50,570 nucleotides of DNA from Pedobacter glucosidilyticus DSM 23534 (GTDB lineage Bacteria; Bacteroidota; Bacteroidia; Sphingobacteriales; Sphingobacteriaceae), in assembly GCF_000425145.1 (NCBI RefSeq), contig NZ_AULF01000032.1, positions 1-50,570 of the forward strand, written 5' to 3'. Both the position numbers and the translations under genes were made by a program. The notes beneath the pieces were generated by a model. The model saw only the letters and a list, made by a program, of their open reading frames with translations. It was not told where the DNA came from and ran no database searches. Position 1 is the first letter of the stretch, and every line of letters begins with the position of its first letter. This document shows positions 19,219-28,633 of the stretch, one piece after another.

Positions 19219-20679
19219 TTATGATAGTATATTCTTCCAACTAACAAGTTTGGCAATCATATTCTCTAATTCATCAATAGCAACGCGTTCTTGCTCCATG
19301 CTATCTCTGTGTCTTATCGTTACCGTATTGTCTTCTAAACTTTGATGATCTACCGTAATACAGAAAGGTGTACCAATAGCATCTTGTCTTCTATAACGTT
19401 TACCAATAGAGTCTTTTTCATCATAAGCCATATTGAAATCTAATTTCAAACGGTTCATAATTTCTCTAGCTTTTTCTGGCAAACCATCTTTCTTAGTTAA
19501 TGGTAACACGGCAGCCTTGTAAGGCGCTAAAGCTGGGTGTAAATGTAAAACACTTCTAGAATCTTGCTTATCAGCAGTACTTAAATCTTGCTCTTCAAAA
19601 GAGTTTATCAGCGTAAGCAAAAAGAAACGGTCTAAACCTATCGAAGTTTCTATCACGTAAGGAACGTAGTTTTGATTAATTTCTGGGTCAAAAAACTGCA
19701 TTTTTTTACCAGAAAACTCTTGGTGTTGACTTAAATCAAAATCTGTTCTGGAGTGTATACCTTCAACTTCTTTAAAACCAAATGGAAATTCAAATTCAAT
19801 ATCTACAGCCGCATTTGCATAATGTGCTAGTTTGCTATGGTCATGGAAACGGTATTTATCAGGGCTAGTTCCCAATGCTAAATGCCATTTTAAACGAGTT
19901 TCTTTCCAATGCTTGTACCACTCCATCTCAGTGCCGGGGCGTACAAAAAATTGCATTTCCATTTGTTCAAACTCACGCATACGCATGATAAATTGACGAG
20001 CAATAACTTCATTTCTGAAAGCTTTACCAATTTGTGCAATCCCGAAAGGTATTTTCATCCTTCCAGATTTTTGAACATTTAGAAAATTTACGAAAATACC
20101 TTGTGCAGTTTCTGGTCTTAAATAAACTTCATCAGAACCATCGGCCATAGCACCCATTTGGGTAGAAAACATCAGGTTAAACTGACGAACATCTGTCCAA
20201 TTTCTTGTACCAGATACTGGGCAAACAATTTCATGTTCTTCTATTAAAGCTTTTAAGCGTGGTAAATCTTCCGCTTTTAAAGCTTCATCCATATCATGCT
20301 GAAGTTTTTCTGCTTTATCAGTTTTACCGTCTTTTTCGTACCTGCTGATTTTATCTTCCAATAATTGGTCGGCTCTGTAACGCTTTTTAGAGTCTTTATT
20401 ATCAATCATAGGGTCGTTAAAACCATCTACGTGTCCACTGGCTTTCCATATTTTGGGGTGCATAAAAATTGCAGAATCAATACCTACAATATTTTCATTC
20501 ATTTGCACCATAGCTTTCCACCAGTAGGTTTTGATATTGTTCTTCAACTCAGCACCTAGTTGTCCATAATCATAAACAGCACTAAGTCCGTCATATATTT
20601 CACTGCTTTGGAAAACAAAACCGTATTCTTTAGCGTGTGATATTACATTTTTAAAAAGTTCGTCGTTATTTTTTGCCAT
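19219..20679 (-). CDS. glyS: Glycine--tRNA ligase (dimeric, eukaryote/archaea-like type)
   Basis: 486 aa single-chain class II synthetase that charges tRNA-Gly. Seen: motif 1 region near YGQLGAELKNN, ASGHVDGFNDPM, LRPETAQGIFVNF, motif 2 IGKAFRNEV followed by RQFIMRMREFEQMEMQFF, and C-terminal anticodon-binding domain with KLDFNMAYDEKDSIGKRYRRQD and a DSMEQ block. The protein is complete. It is a single-gene unit with its own terminator. A TATATTTG box lies on the minus strand at 20687-20694, only a few bases before the ATG, and would give a nearly leaderless transcript if it is the promoter; no good upstream element is visible. Confidence 0.97.
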   Translation of the reverse strand: MAKNNDELFKNVISHAKEYGFVFQSSEIYDGLSAVYDYGQLGAELKNNIKTYWWKAMVQMNENIVGIDSAIFMHPKIWKASGHVDGFNDPMIDNKDSKKRYRADQLLEDKISRYEKDGKTDKAEKLQHDMDEALKAEDLPRLKALIEEHEIVCPVSGTRNWTDVRQFNLMFSTQMGAMADGSDEVYLRPETAQGIFVNFLNVQKSGRMKIPFGIAQIGKAFRNEVIARQFIMRMREFEQMEMQFFVRPGTEMEWYKHWKETRLKWHLALGTSPDKYRFHDHSKLAHYANAAVDIEFEFPFGFKEVEGIHSRTDFDLSQHQEFSGKKMQFFDPEINQNYVPYVIETSIGLDRFFLLTLINSFEEQDLSTADKQDSRSVLHLHPALAPYKAAVLPLTKKDGLPEKAREIMNRLKLDFNMAYDEKDSIGKRYRRQDAIGTPFCITVDHQSLEDNTVTIRHRDSMEQERVAIDELENMIAKLVSWKNILS

Positions 20680-20813
20680 GATGCTGCAAATATAACATTG
20701 CAGTAATTTTTAACTCTATTTTATGATAAATTTTTTTAGCGTATTGATAAAGGCTTGTTTATAAACCTCGCTGAATAATAATATATTAGCAAAACCAATT
20801 TTAAACCAACAAC

Positions 20814-22757
20814 ATGAAAAAAATATTACTTGCTGTTATGCTCATAGTAAGCCTGCAACAAATAGTTGCTCAAAATTTACTCAGTGGTAAATACAATACA
20901 GAAGCTTTAAGGAAGTTACTCATCTCGCAATCTACATGGAAACCATTTCCCAAAATTCAAGAGCGCCAAGAATGGGCTAAAGCAAATCAGGAAACTTTAA
21001 AAGATAATCTTGCAAAAGCAGAAACTTATCTCAATTACTCATGGCCATCTATACCTGCTACGGTTTCCTTGTTGGTAGAAAGAACTGGCGATAGGGAAGA
21101 GTATCAAAATATAAGTTTCAAAAAAAGAGAAGTTTTATTGACTTTGTTGTTTGCTGAGATTTATGAAAATAAAGGTCGTTTTACTGATCAAATCATTAAT
21201 GGAATTTGGTCTATCAGCGAAGAATCTTTTTGGGGGATATCGGCTCATTTACCTAGGAAAAAGGAAAACGCTGGCTTGATGGATGTCTCTGAACCTTTTG
21301 TTGATTTGTTTGCCGCAGAAACTGCTACACTATTTTCTTGGGTTGATTATTATTTAGCCGAAAAACTTGATAAAGTTTCTCCGCAACTCAGAAAGCGTAT
21401 TTATTACGAGATTGAAAATAGAGTTTTAGCGCCTTTAATGACTAAAAAACATGGTTTTATGGGCGGTAATGAAGACGGTAGAAGACCTAATAACTGGAAT
21501 CCATGGATTTGCTCGAACTGGTTAAATACCGTTTTGCTGATTGAAAAAAATGAAGATAAAAGAGCAGAAGCGGTACACAAGATATTAAGTGTTTTAGATA
21601 ATTTCTTAAATCCATATCCCTTAGATGGCGGTTGTGATGAAGGTCCGGGTTATTGGGGTGCCGCCGCAGCATCTTTGTATGATAATCTGTCTCTTTTAAA
21701 CCTAGCCACCAATGATGCCTTTAAGTATACTTATCAAGATCAAAAGATCAAAAATATGGCTGCATTTATTTACAAGGCACAAATTAGCGAAACCTATTTC
21801 ATCAATTTTGCTGATGCAAGTCCGAAACCAGGTATGGATGCTCCTATGATTTATCGTTTTGGGAAAGCTATAAATGATGAAAACATGATGAAGTTTGGTG
21901 CCTATTACTACAAGCCAGGAACTAAAGTTTCTAGATTTCACATCTTTAGGAATTTCTTTGAGCTTTTTTTAGATGAGGAATTAAGGAAGGTACCAAAACA
22001 ACTTCCTCTACCTAAAAGTGTTTGGTTGCCAGAAACGCAGGTAATGTTGGCTCGTGATAAAGCTGGTAGTACTAAAGGACTTACCATAGCTGCAAAAGGT
22101 GGGCATAATGATGAAAGTCATAACCATAATGATATTGGCAATTTTATGGTTTATGTTGATGGAAATCCGCTATTAATAGATGTTGGTAGTGGTACTTATA
22201 CCCGAAGAACATTTTCTGGTGATAGATATGACATTTGGTTTAACTCATCTGATTATCATAATACACCTACTATTAATGGCTGTGTACAAAGCCCCGGGAG
22301 AGCTTTTAAAGCTACAGATTTAAATTTCACAGAAAATAAATCAAAAGCTGTTTTTGCCTTAGATATTGCTAAATCTTACCCTAAAGAAGCTGGTTTAATA
22401 AGTTGGAAAAGGGCTATTACTCTCAACAAAGGGAAAAATGTGGAAATTAATGATACTTATCAATTAAAAGCAGAAGGTGCTTTTATCAATCATTTAATGA
22501 CTTGTTATCCGCCAGAAGTAAAATCGCCCGGATTAATCATCATCAAATATGAAAAAGACAGTGTAAAGAAACATTTTGCCATTCAGTATGACGCCTCTTT
22601 ATTAAACGCCAATATAGAAAAAGTTAAATTAGGTATCCCTGAGGATAAAGGCGTTAAACGTAATTGGGGTGATAATATTTATCGTATTAACTTAACTTTA
22701 ATAAAACCATCAACAACGGGTAGTCTTAATTTGATGGTAAAAGAAGTTAAGCTGTAA
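20814..22757 (+). CDS. Secreted heparinase II/III-family polysaccharide lyase
   Basis: 647 aa with a signal peptide ending at IVAQ (residue 20). An alpha-helical toroid domain (about residues 60-380; NNWNPWICSNW, DGGCDEGPGYWGAA) is followed by the heparinase II/III C-terminal beta-sandwich with HNHNDIGNFMVY, DVGSGTYTRR and SSDYHNTPTING. Asparagine, histidine and tyrosine residues in NNWNPW, GPGYW and NHNDIG fit the lyase active site of alginate/heparin lyases. It cleaves acidic (uronate) polysaccharides by beta-elimination; which one cannot be told. It precedes gldA by about 40 bp without a clear terminator but is functionally unrelated. No SusCD pair is present, so this is not a full polysaccharide utilisation locus. 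Confidence 0.87.
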   Translation: MKKILLAVMLIVSLQQIVAQNLLSGKYNTEALRKLLISQSTWKPFPKIQERQEWAKANQETLKDNLAKAETYLNYSWPSIPATVSLLVERTGDREEYQNISFKKREVLLTLLFAEIYENKGRFTDQIINGIWSISEESFWGISAHLPRKKENAGLMDVSEPFVDLFAAETATLFSWVDYYLAEKLDKVSPQLRKRIYYEIENRVLAPLMTKKHGFMGGNEDGRRPNNWNPWICSNWLNTVLLIEKNEDKRAEAVHKILSVLDNFLNPYPLDGGCDEGPGYWGAAAASLYDNLSLLNLATNDAFKYTYQDQKIKNMAAFIYKAQISETYFINFADASPKPGMDAPMIYRFGKAINDENMMKFGAYYYKPGTKVSRFHIFRNFFELFLDEELRKVPKQLPLPKSVWLPETQVMLARDKAGSTKGLTIAAKGGHNDESHNHNDIGNFMVYVDGNPLLIDVGSGTYTRRTFSGDRYDIWFNSSDYHNTPTINGCVQSPGRAFKATDLNFTENKSKAVFALDIAKSYPKEAGLISWKRAITLNKGKNVEINDTYQLKAEGAFINHLMTCYPPEVKSPGLIIIKYEKDSVKKHFAIQYDASLLNANIEKVKLGIPEDKGVKRNWGDNIYRINLTLIKPSTTGSLNLMVKEVKL

Positions 22758-22798
22758 GAATTTTCGCCTAACATGATGGCAAATTGTTAAATTGCGCC

Positions 22799-23512
22799 AT
22801 GTCTGTAAAGGTATCTGGTTTATATAAAGTTTACGGTGCTCAAAAAGCAGTTAACGGAATTTCTTTTGAGGCTTTACCTGGAAGGGTATTAGGTTTCCTT
22901 GGGCCTAATGGGGCGGGTAAATCAACAACTATGAAAATTTTAACAGGTTATTTACCTCAGACCGCCGGAAATGCTAGTGTTTGTGGTTTTGATGTAAATA
23001 CCCATACGCTTGATGCTAAAAAGCATATCGGTTATTTACCAGAAAGCAATCCATTATATCCAGAAATGTATGTAAAAGAGTTTCTGGCCTTTATTTCCGA
23101 TATACATCAAATAAAGAACCCTAAAACACGCATTCAGGAAGTTATACAGCTTACAGGTTTAGGGCCAGAGCAGCATAAGAAAATCGGCCAACTATCAAAA
23201 GGGTATAAACAAAGGGTTGGCTTGGCACAAGCTATCATTCATGACCCCCAAGTACTTATTTTAGATGAACCAACATCGGGCCTAGACCCAAACCAACTGA
23301 TAGAAATTAGAAAGCTGATTAAAGATTTAGGGAAAACCAAAACTGTCATCTTATCAACCCATATTATGCAAGAGGTAGAGGCCGTTTGTGACGATGTCAT
23401 CATCATCAATAAAGGTGAAATTGTTGCTCATTACCGTTTAGAAACACTATTACAAAAGTATCATACCCAAAATATTGAACCTATATTTGTAGCTTTAACC
23501 AAAGAGAATTAA
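22799..23512 (+). CDS. gldA: GldA, ATP-binding subunit of gliding-motility-associated ABC transporter
   Basis: About 237 aa. I choose ATG at 22799 rather than the TTG at 22784, because family proteins begin MSVKVSGLYKVYG. Seen: Walker A GPNGAGKST, signature LSKGYKQRVG, Walker B VLILDEPTSG and the switch histidine in STHIMQE. It supplies ATP hydrolysis to the GldF/GldG membrane subunits. In Flavobacterium johnsoniae GldA, GldF and GldG are needed for gliding; in many non-gliding Bacteroidota the set is conserved, so motility of this organism cannot be inferred from it. GldF starts 1 nt inside the stop. Confidence 0.92.
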   Translation: MSVKVSGLYKVYGAQKAVNGISFEALPGRVLGFLGPNGAGKSTTMKILTGYLPQTAGNASVCGFDVNTHTLDAKKHIGYLPESNPLYPEMYVKEFLAFISDIHQIKNPKTRIQEVIQLTGLGPEQHKKIGQLSKGYKQRVGLAQAIIHDPQVLILDEPTSGLDPNQLIEIRKLIKDLGKTKTVILSTHIMQEVEAVCDDVIIINKGEIVAHYRLETLLQKYHTQNIEPIFVALTKEN

Positions 23513-24240
23513 TGCTAACGATATTTATAAAAGAACTTAATTCTTATTTCAGCTCATTGGTAGCTTACATCACCATTGTTATTTTTCTTACCGCAATGGG
23601 TCTGTTTTTATGGATTTTTCCAGATACCAGCATTTTAGATTACGGCTATGCAGGTTTGGATAGTTTATTCAATATAGCGCCATATTTATTCATGTTTTTG
23701 ATACCTGCTATAACCATGCGCTCTTTAGCAGAAGAAAAAAAGGAAGGTACATTTGAGTTATTGGCAACCAAACCACTTACAGATTGGCAAATTGTATTAG
23801 GCAAATACCTCGCCGCCCTAGCCTTGGTTATCATAGCCATTTTACCTACCGTGATTTATTATTATACCGTTTATCATTTAGGCGCTGTTGAAGGCAATGT
23901 AGATGCTGGCGCTGTTATAGGTTCTTACATCGGTTTGATATTATTGGGTGCAGCCTATGTGGCTATAGGTGTTTTTTGTTCATCTATCACTAAAAATCAA
24001 ATCATAGCTTTTGCTATTGCAGTTTTTTTAAGCTTTTTCGCTTTCAGCGGATTTGATGCTATCAGCCAGCTTTTAGCTCTACAAAAAATAGATGATGTCA
24101 TTATAAATTTAGGGATTAATCATCATTACCAGGCTATCAGTAGAGGGGTTTTAGATACCCGAGATTTATTGTACTTCTTAAGCTTGATTACCGTTTTTTT
24201 GGTACTCACAAAAACTATTTTAGGAGGCAGAAAATGGTAA
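23512..24240 (+). CDS. gldF: GldF, permease subunit of gliding-motility-associated ABC transporter
   Basis: 242 aa, six hydrophobic helices, ABC-2 permease type. The block FLIPAITMRSLAEEKKEGTF, then LATKPLTDWQIVLGKYLA is diagnostic of the family. It overlaps gldA by 1 nt and gldG by 7 nt, so the three are translated as a coupled set. It forms the transmembrane path of the complex; the transported substrate is not known in the family. Confidence 0.93.
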   Translation: MLTIFIKELNSYFSSLVAYITIVIFLTAMGLFLWIFPDTSILDYGYAGLDSLFNIAPYLFMFLIPAITMRSLAEEKKEGTFELLATKPLTDWQIVLGKYLAALALVIIAILPTVIYYYTVYHLGAVEGNVDAGAVIGSYIGLILLGAAYVAIGVFCSSITKNQIIAFAIAVFLSFFAFSGFDAISQLLALQKIDDVIINLGINHHYQAISRGVLDTRDLLYFLSLITVFLVLTKTILGGRKW

Positions 24241-25919
24241 ATCAAAAGAAAAAAGACCTGCTACATTTAGCTTTGGTACTATTTGCAGTTGTTTTGGTGC
24301 AAGTTTTTGCTCAGTTTTTCTTTACCAGGATAGACTTTACCAAAGAGAAAAGATTTACCCTATCTACCACTACAGAAGAAATATTACGCAATTTAAAAGA
24401 GCCTGTTAAAGTAACGGTTTATTTGGAAGGAGATTTTCCGGCTGGCTTTAAAAGGTTAAGAAGTGCAACGAAAGATTTATTAGGTGATTATAAAGCTTAT
24501 GCAGGCTCAAACCTTCAATTTGAGTTTATAGACCCTGCGGCAGATAAAAATCAGCAAGAGCAACAAGTGTTTTTTGAAGAGCTGTACAATAAAGGTATAG
24601 AACCCACAAACCTTAGCGTTAAGCAAGAAGGTGGTTTAACGCAAAAACTTATATTCCCAGCGGCTATGGTAAGTTTTAAGGATAGAGAAATACCTGTTAA
24701 ACTTTTACAAACCAGAATAGGCTTAAATCCTGAAGAGGTTTTGAATAATTCTATCCAAAATTTAGAATACGCTTTTACATCAACCATAAAAAAAATTACA
24801 GCGGGTGGCAAACCTCGTGTAGCTTTAACAGAAGGGCATGGCGAACTTACTGATTTGCAACTTCAGGATGCTATGCAAGCCTTGTCAGAAGGCTACGAGG
24901 TAGGTAGGGTAGATTTAAAAGAAATCACTTGGGAAGGTTTGAAAAAGATAAAACTTCTCATCATCCCTAAGCCTAATGAAGAATTTACAGAGTTAGAGAA
25001 ATTTAAAATAGACCAATACCTGATGCAAGGCGGTAAAGTTTTTTGGGCTATAGACCAAGTACATGCCGAGCTAGATAGCATGCAGCAAGGTAATGGCGAG
25101 CAGCTTGCGTTCCCGAAGAAACTAAATCTTGATGATCAATTATTTAAATACGGCATCCGCATAAACTATGATTTGGTTGGTGATATGAATTGTATGCAAA
25201 TTCCTCTTAACGTGGGGAATATAGCAGGAGAGGGGCAAATACAAATGGTGCCTTGGTTGTTTTATCCTATTATCATGCCTTTTTCTAGCAACCCAATAGT
25301 TAAGAATTTAGAAGGTATCAAAACCGAGTTTATCAACACCATAGATACCATTGCAGTTGATGGTTTAAGACAAGAAGTATTATTAACAACATCTCCTTTT
25401 AGCAGAAAATTAAATACACCTACCTTAATTTCTTTAAACATGGTAGAGCAAACACCAGATCCAAAAACTTTCCAAAGCGAGCCCAAACCAGTTTGTGTTT
25501 TAGTTGAGGGTAAATTTACATCCACATTTAAAAACAGAATGTTGCCAGATGGTATTCCAGCTTCTGCTTTTATTCCAGAAAGTAAGTTTACCAAAATGGT
25601 GGTCTTTAGTGATGGCGATGTACTTAGAAATCAGATAAGTGCTACAGATGGTTCTGTTTTTCCGTTGGGTTACGACCGTTACACCCAACAAACCTTCGGT
25701 AACAAAACCTTTTTACTCAATTTAGCAGATTATTTAACCAACGATGCGGAGCTTATTAAGCTTCGTAGCAAAGAAATTAAACTAAGATTATTGGATAAAG
25801 CTAAAATTGTAGAAGAGAAATTAACATGGCAGCTTATAAATATGCTGTTTCCTATTGTTTTAATTGTAGTTTTTGGAATTTTTCAACATATTTATAGGAA
25901 ACGCAGGTATACTGCTTAA
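24234..25919 (+). CDS. gldG: GldG, membrane-anchored auxiliary subunit of the Gld ABC transporter
   Basis: 561 aa. One transmembrane helix near the N-terminus (about residues 7-27), a large extracytoplasmic region of the ABC_transp_aux type with KRFTLSTTTEEILRNLKEPV, LTEGHGEL and a region about residues 215-255 with IPKPNEEFTELEKFKIDQYL, and a second helix at the C-terminus (about 535-555) followed by basic KRRYTA. It acts with GldA and GldF. The gene ends the operon; dnaN starts 48 nt later. Confidence 0.92.
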   Translation: MVNQKKKDLLHLALVLFAVVLVQVFAQFFFTRIDFTKEKRFTLSTTTEEILRNLKEPVKVTVYLEGDFPAGFKRLRSATKDLLGDYKAYAGSNLQFEFIDPAADKNQQEQQVFFEELYNKGIEPTNLSVKQEGGLTQKLIFPAAMVSFKDREIPVKLLQTRIGLNPEEVLNNSIQNLEYAFTSTIKKITAGGKPRVALTEGHGELTDLQLQDAMQALSEGYEVGRVDLKEITWEGLKKIKLLIIPKPNEEFTELEKFKIDQYLMQGGKVFWAIDQVHAELDSMQQGNGEQLAFPKKLNLDDQLFKYGIRINYDLVGDMNCMQIPLNVGNIAGEGQIQMVPWLFYPIIMPFSSNPIVKNLEGIKTEFINTIDTIAVDGLRQEVLLTTSPFSRKLNTPTLISLNMVEQTPDPKTFQSEPKPVCVLVEGKFTSTFKNRMLPDGIPASAFIPESKFTKMVVFSDGDVLRNQISATDGSVFPLGYDRYTQQTFGNKTFLLNLADYLTNDAELIKLRSKEIKLRLLDKAKIVEEKLTWQLINMLFPIVLIVVFGIFQHIYRKRRYTA

Positions 25920-25967
25920 AATTTATATTTTTGGTACTTAATAATAGCATTAAATACAACCGATAAG

Positions 25968-27092
25968 ATGAGATTCATTGTTTCTACGTCAACGTTATTA
26001 AAACATTTACAAGCAGTAAGTGGCGCATTAAGCAGCAGTGCTGTTTTACCCATATTAGAAAACTTTTTATTTGAGATAAAAGAGGGCAGTTTGGTAATTT
26101 CAGCAACAGATTTACAAACGAGTATGATTACTTCTTTAGCTGTAGAGTCTAAAGAAGGTGGTAAAATTGCAGTGCCATCTAAAATATTATTAGATACTTT
26201 AAAGACACTTCCAGAGCAGCCAGTTGCTTTCTCTGTAGATGATAAAACTTTTGCTATTGAGATTAGTGCCGGAGACGGTAAGTATAAACTAAGCGGAGAA
26301 AACGGTGATGATTTCCCTAAAATCCCTACAGTAGAAAATGCAGCTACCGTTAATTTACCAGCATCTGTTTTAGCAGAAGCTATTAACAAAACCATTTTTG
26401 CTGTAAGTAATGATGAATTACGCCCAGCTATGACAGGTGTTTTTTGTCAGTTATCTCCTCAAAATATCACTTTTGTTGCTACTGATGCACATAAATTAGT
26501 AAGATACAGAAGAAATGATGCACAAGCAGAAAGTGCAACATCTTTTATCTTACCTAAAAAAGCTTTAAACCTTTTAAAATCATCATTACCGGCAGAAGAT
26601 GTAAATGTAGCAGTAGAATATAACGCAACTAGTGCTTTCTTCAAATTTGCTAACATCAGCTTAATTTGTAGGTTGATAGATGAGCGTTATCCAGATTACG
26701 AGGCGGTAATCCCTCAAAATAACCCTAATAAATTAACCTTAGATAGAAGTTTATTCCTGAACTGTTTAAAAAGGGTAGTTATTTTTGCTAACAAAACTAC
26801 ACATCAAGTAAGATTAAAAATCAGCGGTAGCGAGTTACACATCTCTTCAGAAGATATTGATTTTTCTAACGAAGCTCATGAGCGTATTGGCTGCCAATAC
26901 GATGGTGAAGATATGGAAATAGGTTTCAATGCTAAGTTTTTAATAGAGATGTTAAATAACTTATCTGGCGAGGAAATTACCATAGAAATGTCTACACCTA
27001 ACAGAGCAGGTTTACTTTTCCCAAGTATCAAAGATGAAAATGAAGATATTTTAATGTTGGTTATGCCGGTAATGTTAAATAATTACGCATAG
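25968..27092 (+). CDS. dnaN: DNA polymerase III sliding clamp, beta subunit
   Basis: 374 aa, standard length, three tandem clamp domains. N-terminus MRFIVSTSTLLKHLQAVSGAL, middle EAINKTIFAVSNDELRPAMTGVFCQ with FVATDAHKLVRYRR, and C-terminus ending VMPVMLNNYA where the peptide-binding pocket closes. It forms the ring that tethers polymerase III to DNA. dnaA is not adjacent, as is common in Bacteroidota. It has its own terminator just downstream. Confidence 0.97.
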   Translation: MRFIVSTSTLLKHLQAVSGALSSSAVLPILENFLFEIKEGSLVISATDLQTSMITSLAVESKEGGKIAVPSKILLDTLKTLPEQPVAFSVDDKTFAIEISAGDGKYKLSGENGDDFPKIPTVENAATVNLPASVLAEAINKTIFAVSNDELRPAMTGVFCQLSPQNITFVATDAHKLVRYRRNDAQAESATSFILPKKALNLLKSSLPAEDVNVAVEYNATSAFFKFANISLICRLIDERYPDYEAVIPQNNPNKLTLDRSLFLNCLKRVVIFANKTTHQVRLKISGSELHISSEDIDFSNEAHERIGCQYDGEDMEIGFNAKFLIEMLNNLSGEEITIEMSTPNRAGLLFPSIKDENEDILMLVMPVMLNNYA

Positions 27093-27116
27093 TTAAACAT
27101 CAAATTTTATATGAAG

Positions 27117-27144
27117 TGGCCTGATATTTATCGGGCCATTTATA
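27117..27144 (+). terminator. Intrinsic terminator of dnaN
   Basis: Stem TGGCCTGAT (27117-27125) with ATCGGGCCA (27130-27138), one T-G wobble, 4-nt loop, followed by a weak T/A tract. It lies 24 nt past the dnaN stop. Confidence 0.7.
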
Positions 27145-27169
27145 TTTTAAAATAATCTATAAAAAGCAA

Positions 27170-27177
27170 TACCTTTG
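27170..27177 (+). promoter_or_regulatory. Putative -7 box before the DUF4397 lipoprotein gene
   Basis: TACCTTTG fits the Bacteroidota -7 consensus TAnnTTTG and lies 37 nt before the ATG, just after the dnaN terminator. No good -33 TTTG is present at 19-21 nt upstream, so this is tentative. Confidence 0.4.
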
Positions 27178-27214
27178 TGCGTTATTAAGACTGGTTAATA
27201 TTGGCGGCAGCCTT

Positions 27215-27907
27215 ATGAAAAATATAGTTCAGATATTTGCATTTTTTAGTATGGTAGTTCTAGGCTGGATTTCTTGTACAGATCCAACCGAGGTTGTACC
27301 ACAACCTACTTCGGCCACACGTATCATGCTGATTAATGCTTCTCCGGATGTAGGCAGTGTAGATTTTTACCTCAACGGAGAAAAGCTAAACGCCTCGCCT
27401 TTAACTTTCAGAGATAATACAACTTATTTAACTGTTTCCAGAAGCGGCACATTCTTGGCAGAAGTAAGGCAAGGGTCGAGAACACTATTTAACCAAAATA
27501 TATTTTTACAACCAGGTAGAAGTCATTCCTTGTTTTTAAGTGGTGCTGTGGCAGATACTTCCTTATTTTACGTAGCAACTTTAGATAATATAGATACACC
27601 AGCACTAAATAAAGCCAAACTTAGATTTATCAATTTAAGTCCAAATGCCCCGGCATTTAATGTTATCAATTCTGATAGTACAGCTTTATTTAACAATGCT
27701 ACCTACAGAACAGCTTCAAACTTTGTAGAACTAGACGCTCAAACCTATAGTTTAAGAGTTTTAGCTTCCAGCGATAGATCATTATGGCTTAATTTGCCTA
27801 TTTATAATTTTGAAAACGGCGGTATATATACCCTTTTTGTTAGCAATTTAGTTGATACTGCAAGTAGAACGGGCTTAAGAGCCGATACCATCATAGCTCA
27901 ATATTAA
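27215..27907 (+). CDS. DUF4397-domain lipoprotein
   Basis: 230 aa. A hydrophobic signal with lipobox-like WISC (Cys about residue 21), followed by two beta-rich DUF4397 repeats: MLINASPDVGSVDFYLNG (about residues 42-59) and LRFINLSPNAPAFNV (about 139-153). The N-P-x-A-P type pattern is typical of the family, which has no known activity. Surface or periplasmic location is inferred. It is separated from dnaN by a terminator and a promoter-like box, and is 12 nt before the DedA gene. Confidence 0.82.
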   Translation: MKNIVQIFAFFSMVVLGWISCTDPTEVVPQPTSATRIMLINASPDVGSVDFYLNGEKLNASPLTFRDNTTYLTVSRSGTFLAEVRQGSRTLFNQNIFLQPGRSHSLFLSGAVADTSLFYVATLDNIDTPALNKAKLRFINLSPNAPAFNVINSDSTALFNNATYRTASNFVELDAQTYSLRVLASSDRSLWLNLPIYNFENGGIYTLFVSNLVDTASRTGLRADTIIAQY

Positions 27908-27919
27908 AATCAAATTTCA

Positions 27920-28570
27920 GTGGAACTTATTAGACAATTAATAGATTTTATACTTCACATAGACCGCCATTTAAGTGAAATCATCCGAGATTATCAATTT
28001 TGGACTTACCTTATCCTATTCCTGATTATTTTTGCGGAAACAGGTTTTGTCGTAACTCCTTTTTTACCTGGCGACTCTTTGTTATTTGCGGCAGGAGCCT
28101 TAATAGGCACAGGTAATACAGGTTTAAATATTTATCTATTAGCAGTATTACTTTTTGTAGCAGCTTTCGCCGGAGACTCTTTAAATTACGAACTAGGTAA
28201 GCGTTACGGTATAAGGGCATTTAACGGTAAAATACCGTTTCTTAAAAAAGATTATTTGGTAAAAACACAAAACTTCTTTGCTAAACATGGTGGTAAAACC
28301 ATCATTTACGCAAGGTTTGTACCTATTGTGCGTACATTTGCTCCTTTTGTTGCCGGTATCGGCGAGATGGATTATAAAAAATTTGCTTCTTTTAATGTTA
28401 TTGGGGCATTTTTATGGATAGCGATTTTCCTGTTTTTAGGATATTTCTTTGGTAATTTGGCATTTATACAAAAGAATTTTAGTTTAGTGATTTTAGCCAT
28501 CATCATTGTATCTATTATGCCTCCGGTGATAGAAGTTTTAAAAGCAAAATTTAAAACAGAAAATACCTGA
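27920..28570 (+). CDS. DedA-family inner membrane protein (VTT domain)
   Basis: 216 aa, starting at GTG 27920. Family marks: TGFVVTPFLPGDSLLFAAGAL (re-entrant region with the acidic residue), GDSLNYELGKRYG, and ARFVPIVRTFAPFVAGIGEM with the essential arginines. Some DedA proteins recycle undecaprenyl phosphate or move other phospholipids across the membrane and support proton-motive-force homeostasis; which applies here is not known. It probably shares a transcript with the DUF4397 gene and perhaps with upxY, 63 nt downstream. Confidence 0.93.
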   Translation: MELIRQLIDFILHIDRHLSEIIRDYQFWTYLILFLIIFAETGFVVTPFLPGDSLLFAAGALIGTGNTGLNIYLLAVLLFVAAFAGDSLNYELGKRYGIRAFNGKIPFLKKDYLVKTQNFFAKHGGKTIIYARFVPIVRTFAPFVAGIGEMDYKKFASFNVIGAFLWIAIFLFLGYFFGNLAFIQKNFSLVILAIIIVSIMPPVIEVLKAKFKTENT

Positions 28571-28633
28571 TTACAGTCAAATACCGAGTTGAAAACGCTA
28601 AATTTTTCTCTTAATTTTTGAGCAATTCCATTT

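Noticed and set aside
20684..20703. ctgcaa/ttgcag palindrome upstream of glyS as a T-box or riboswitch
   Set aside because: Only 6 bp arms, no leader length for a T-box, and T-boxes are not expected in this phylum.
22784..22798. TTG start for gldA
   Set aside because: The five added residues are not expected in the family; ATG at 22799 fits the usual N-terminus.
25916..26395. Minus-strand ORF of 159 aa opposite dnaN
   Set aside because: dnaN is certain; the antisense frame shows no family features.
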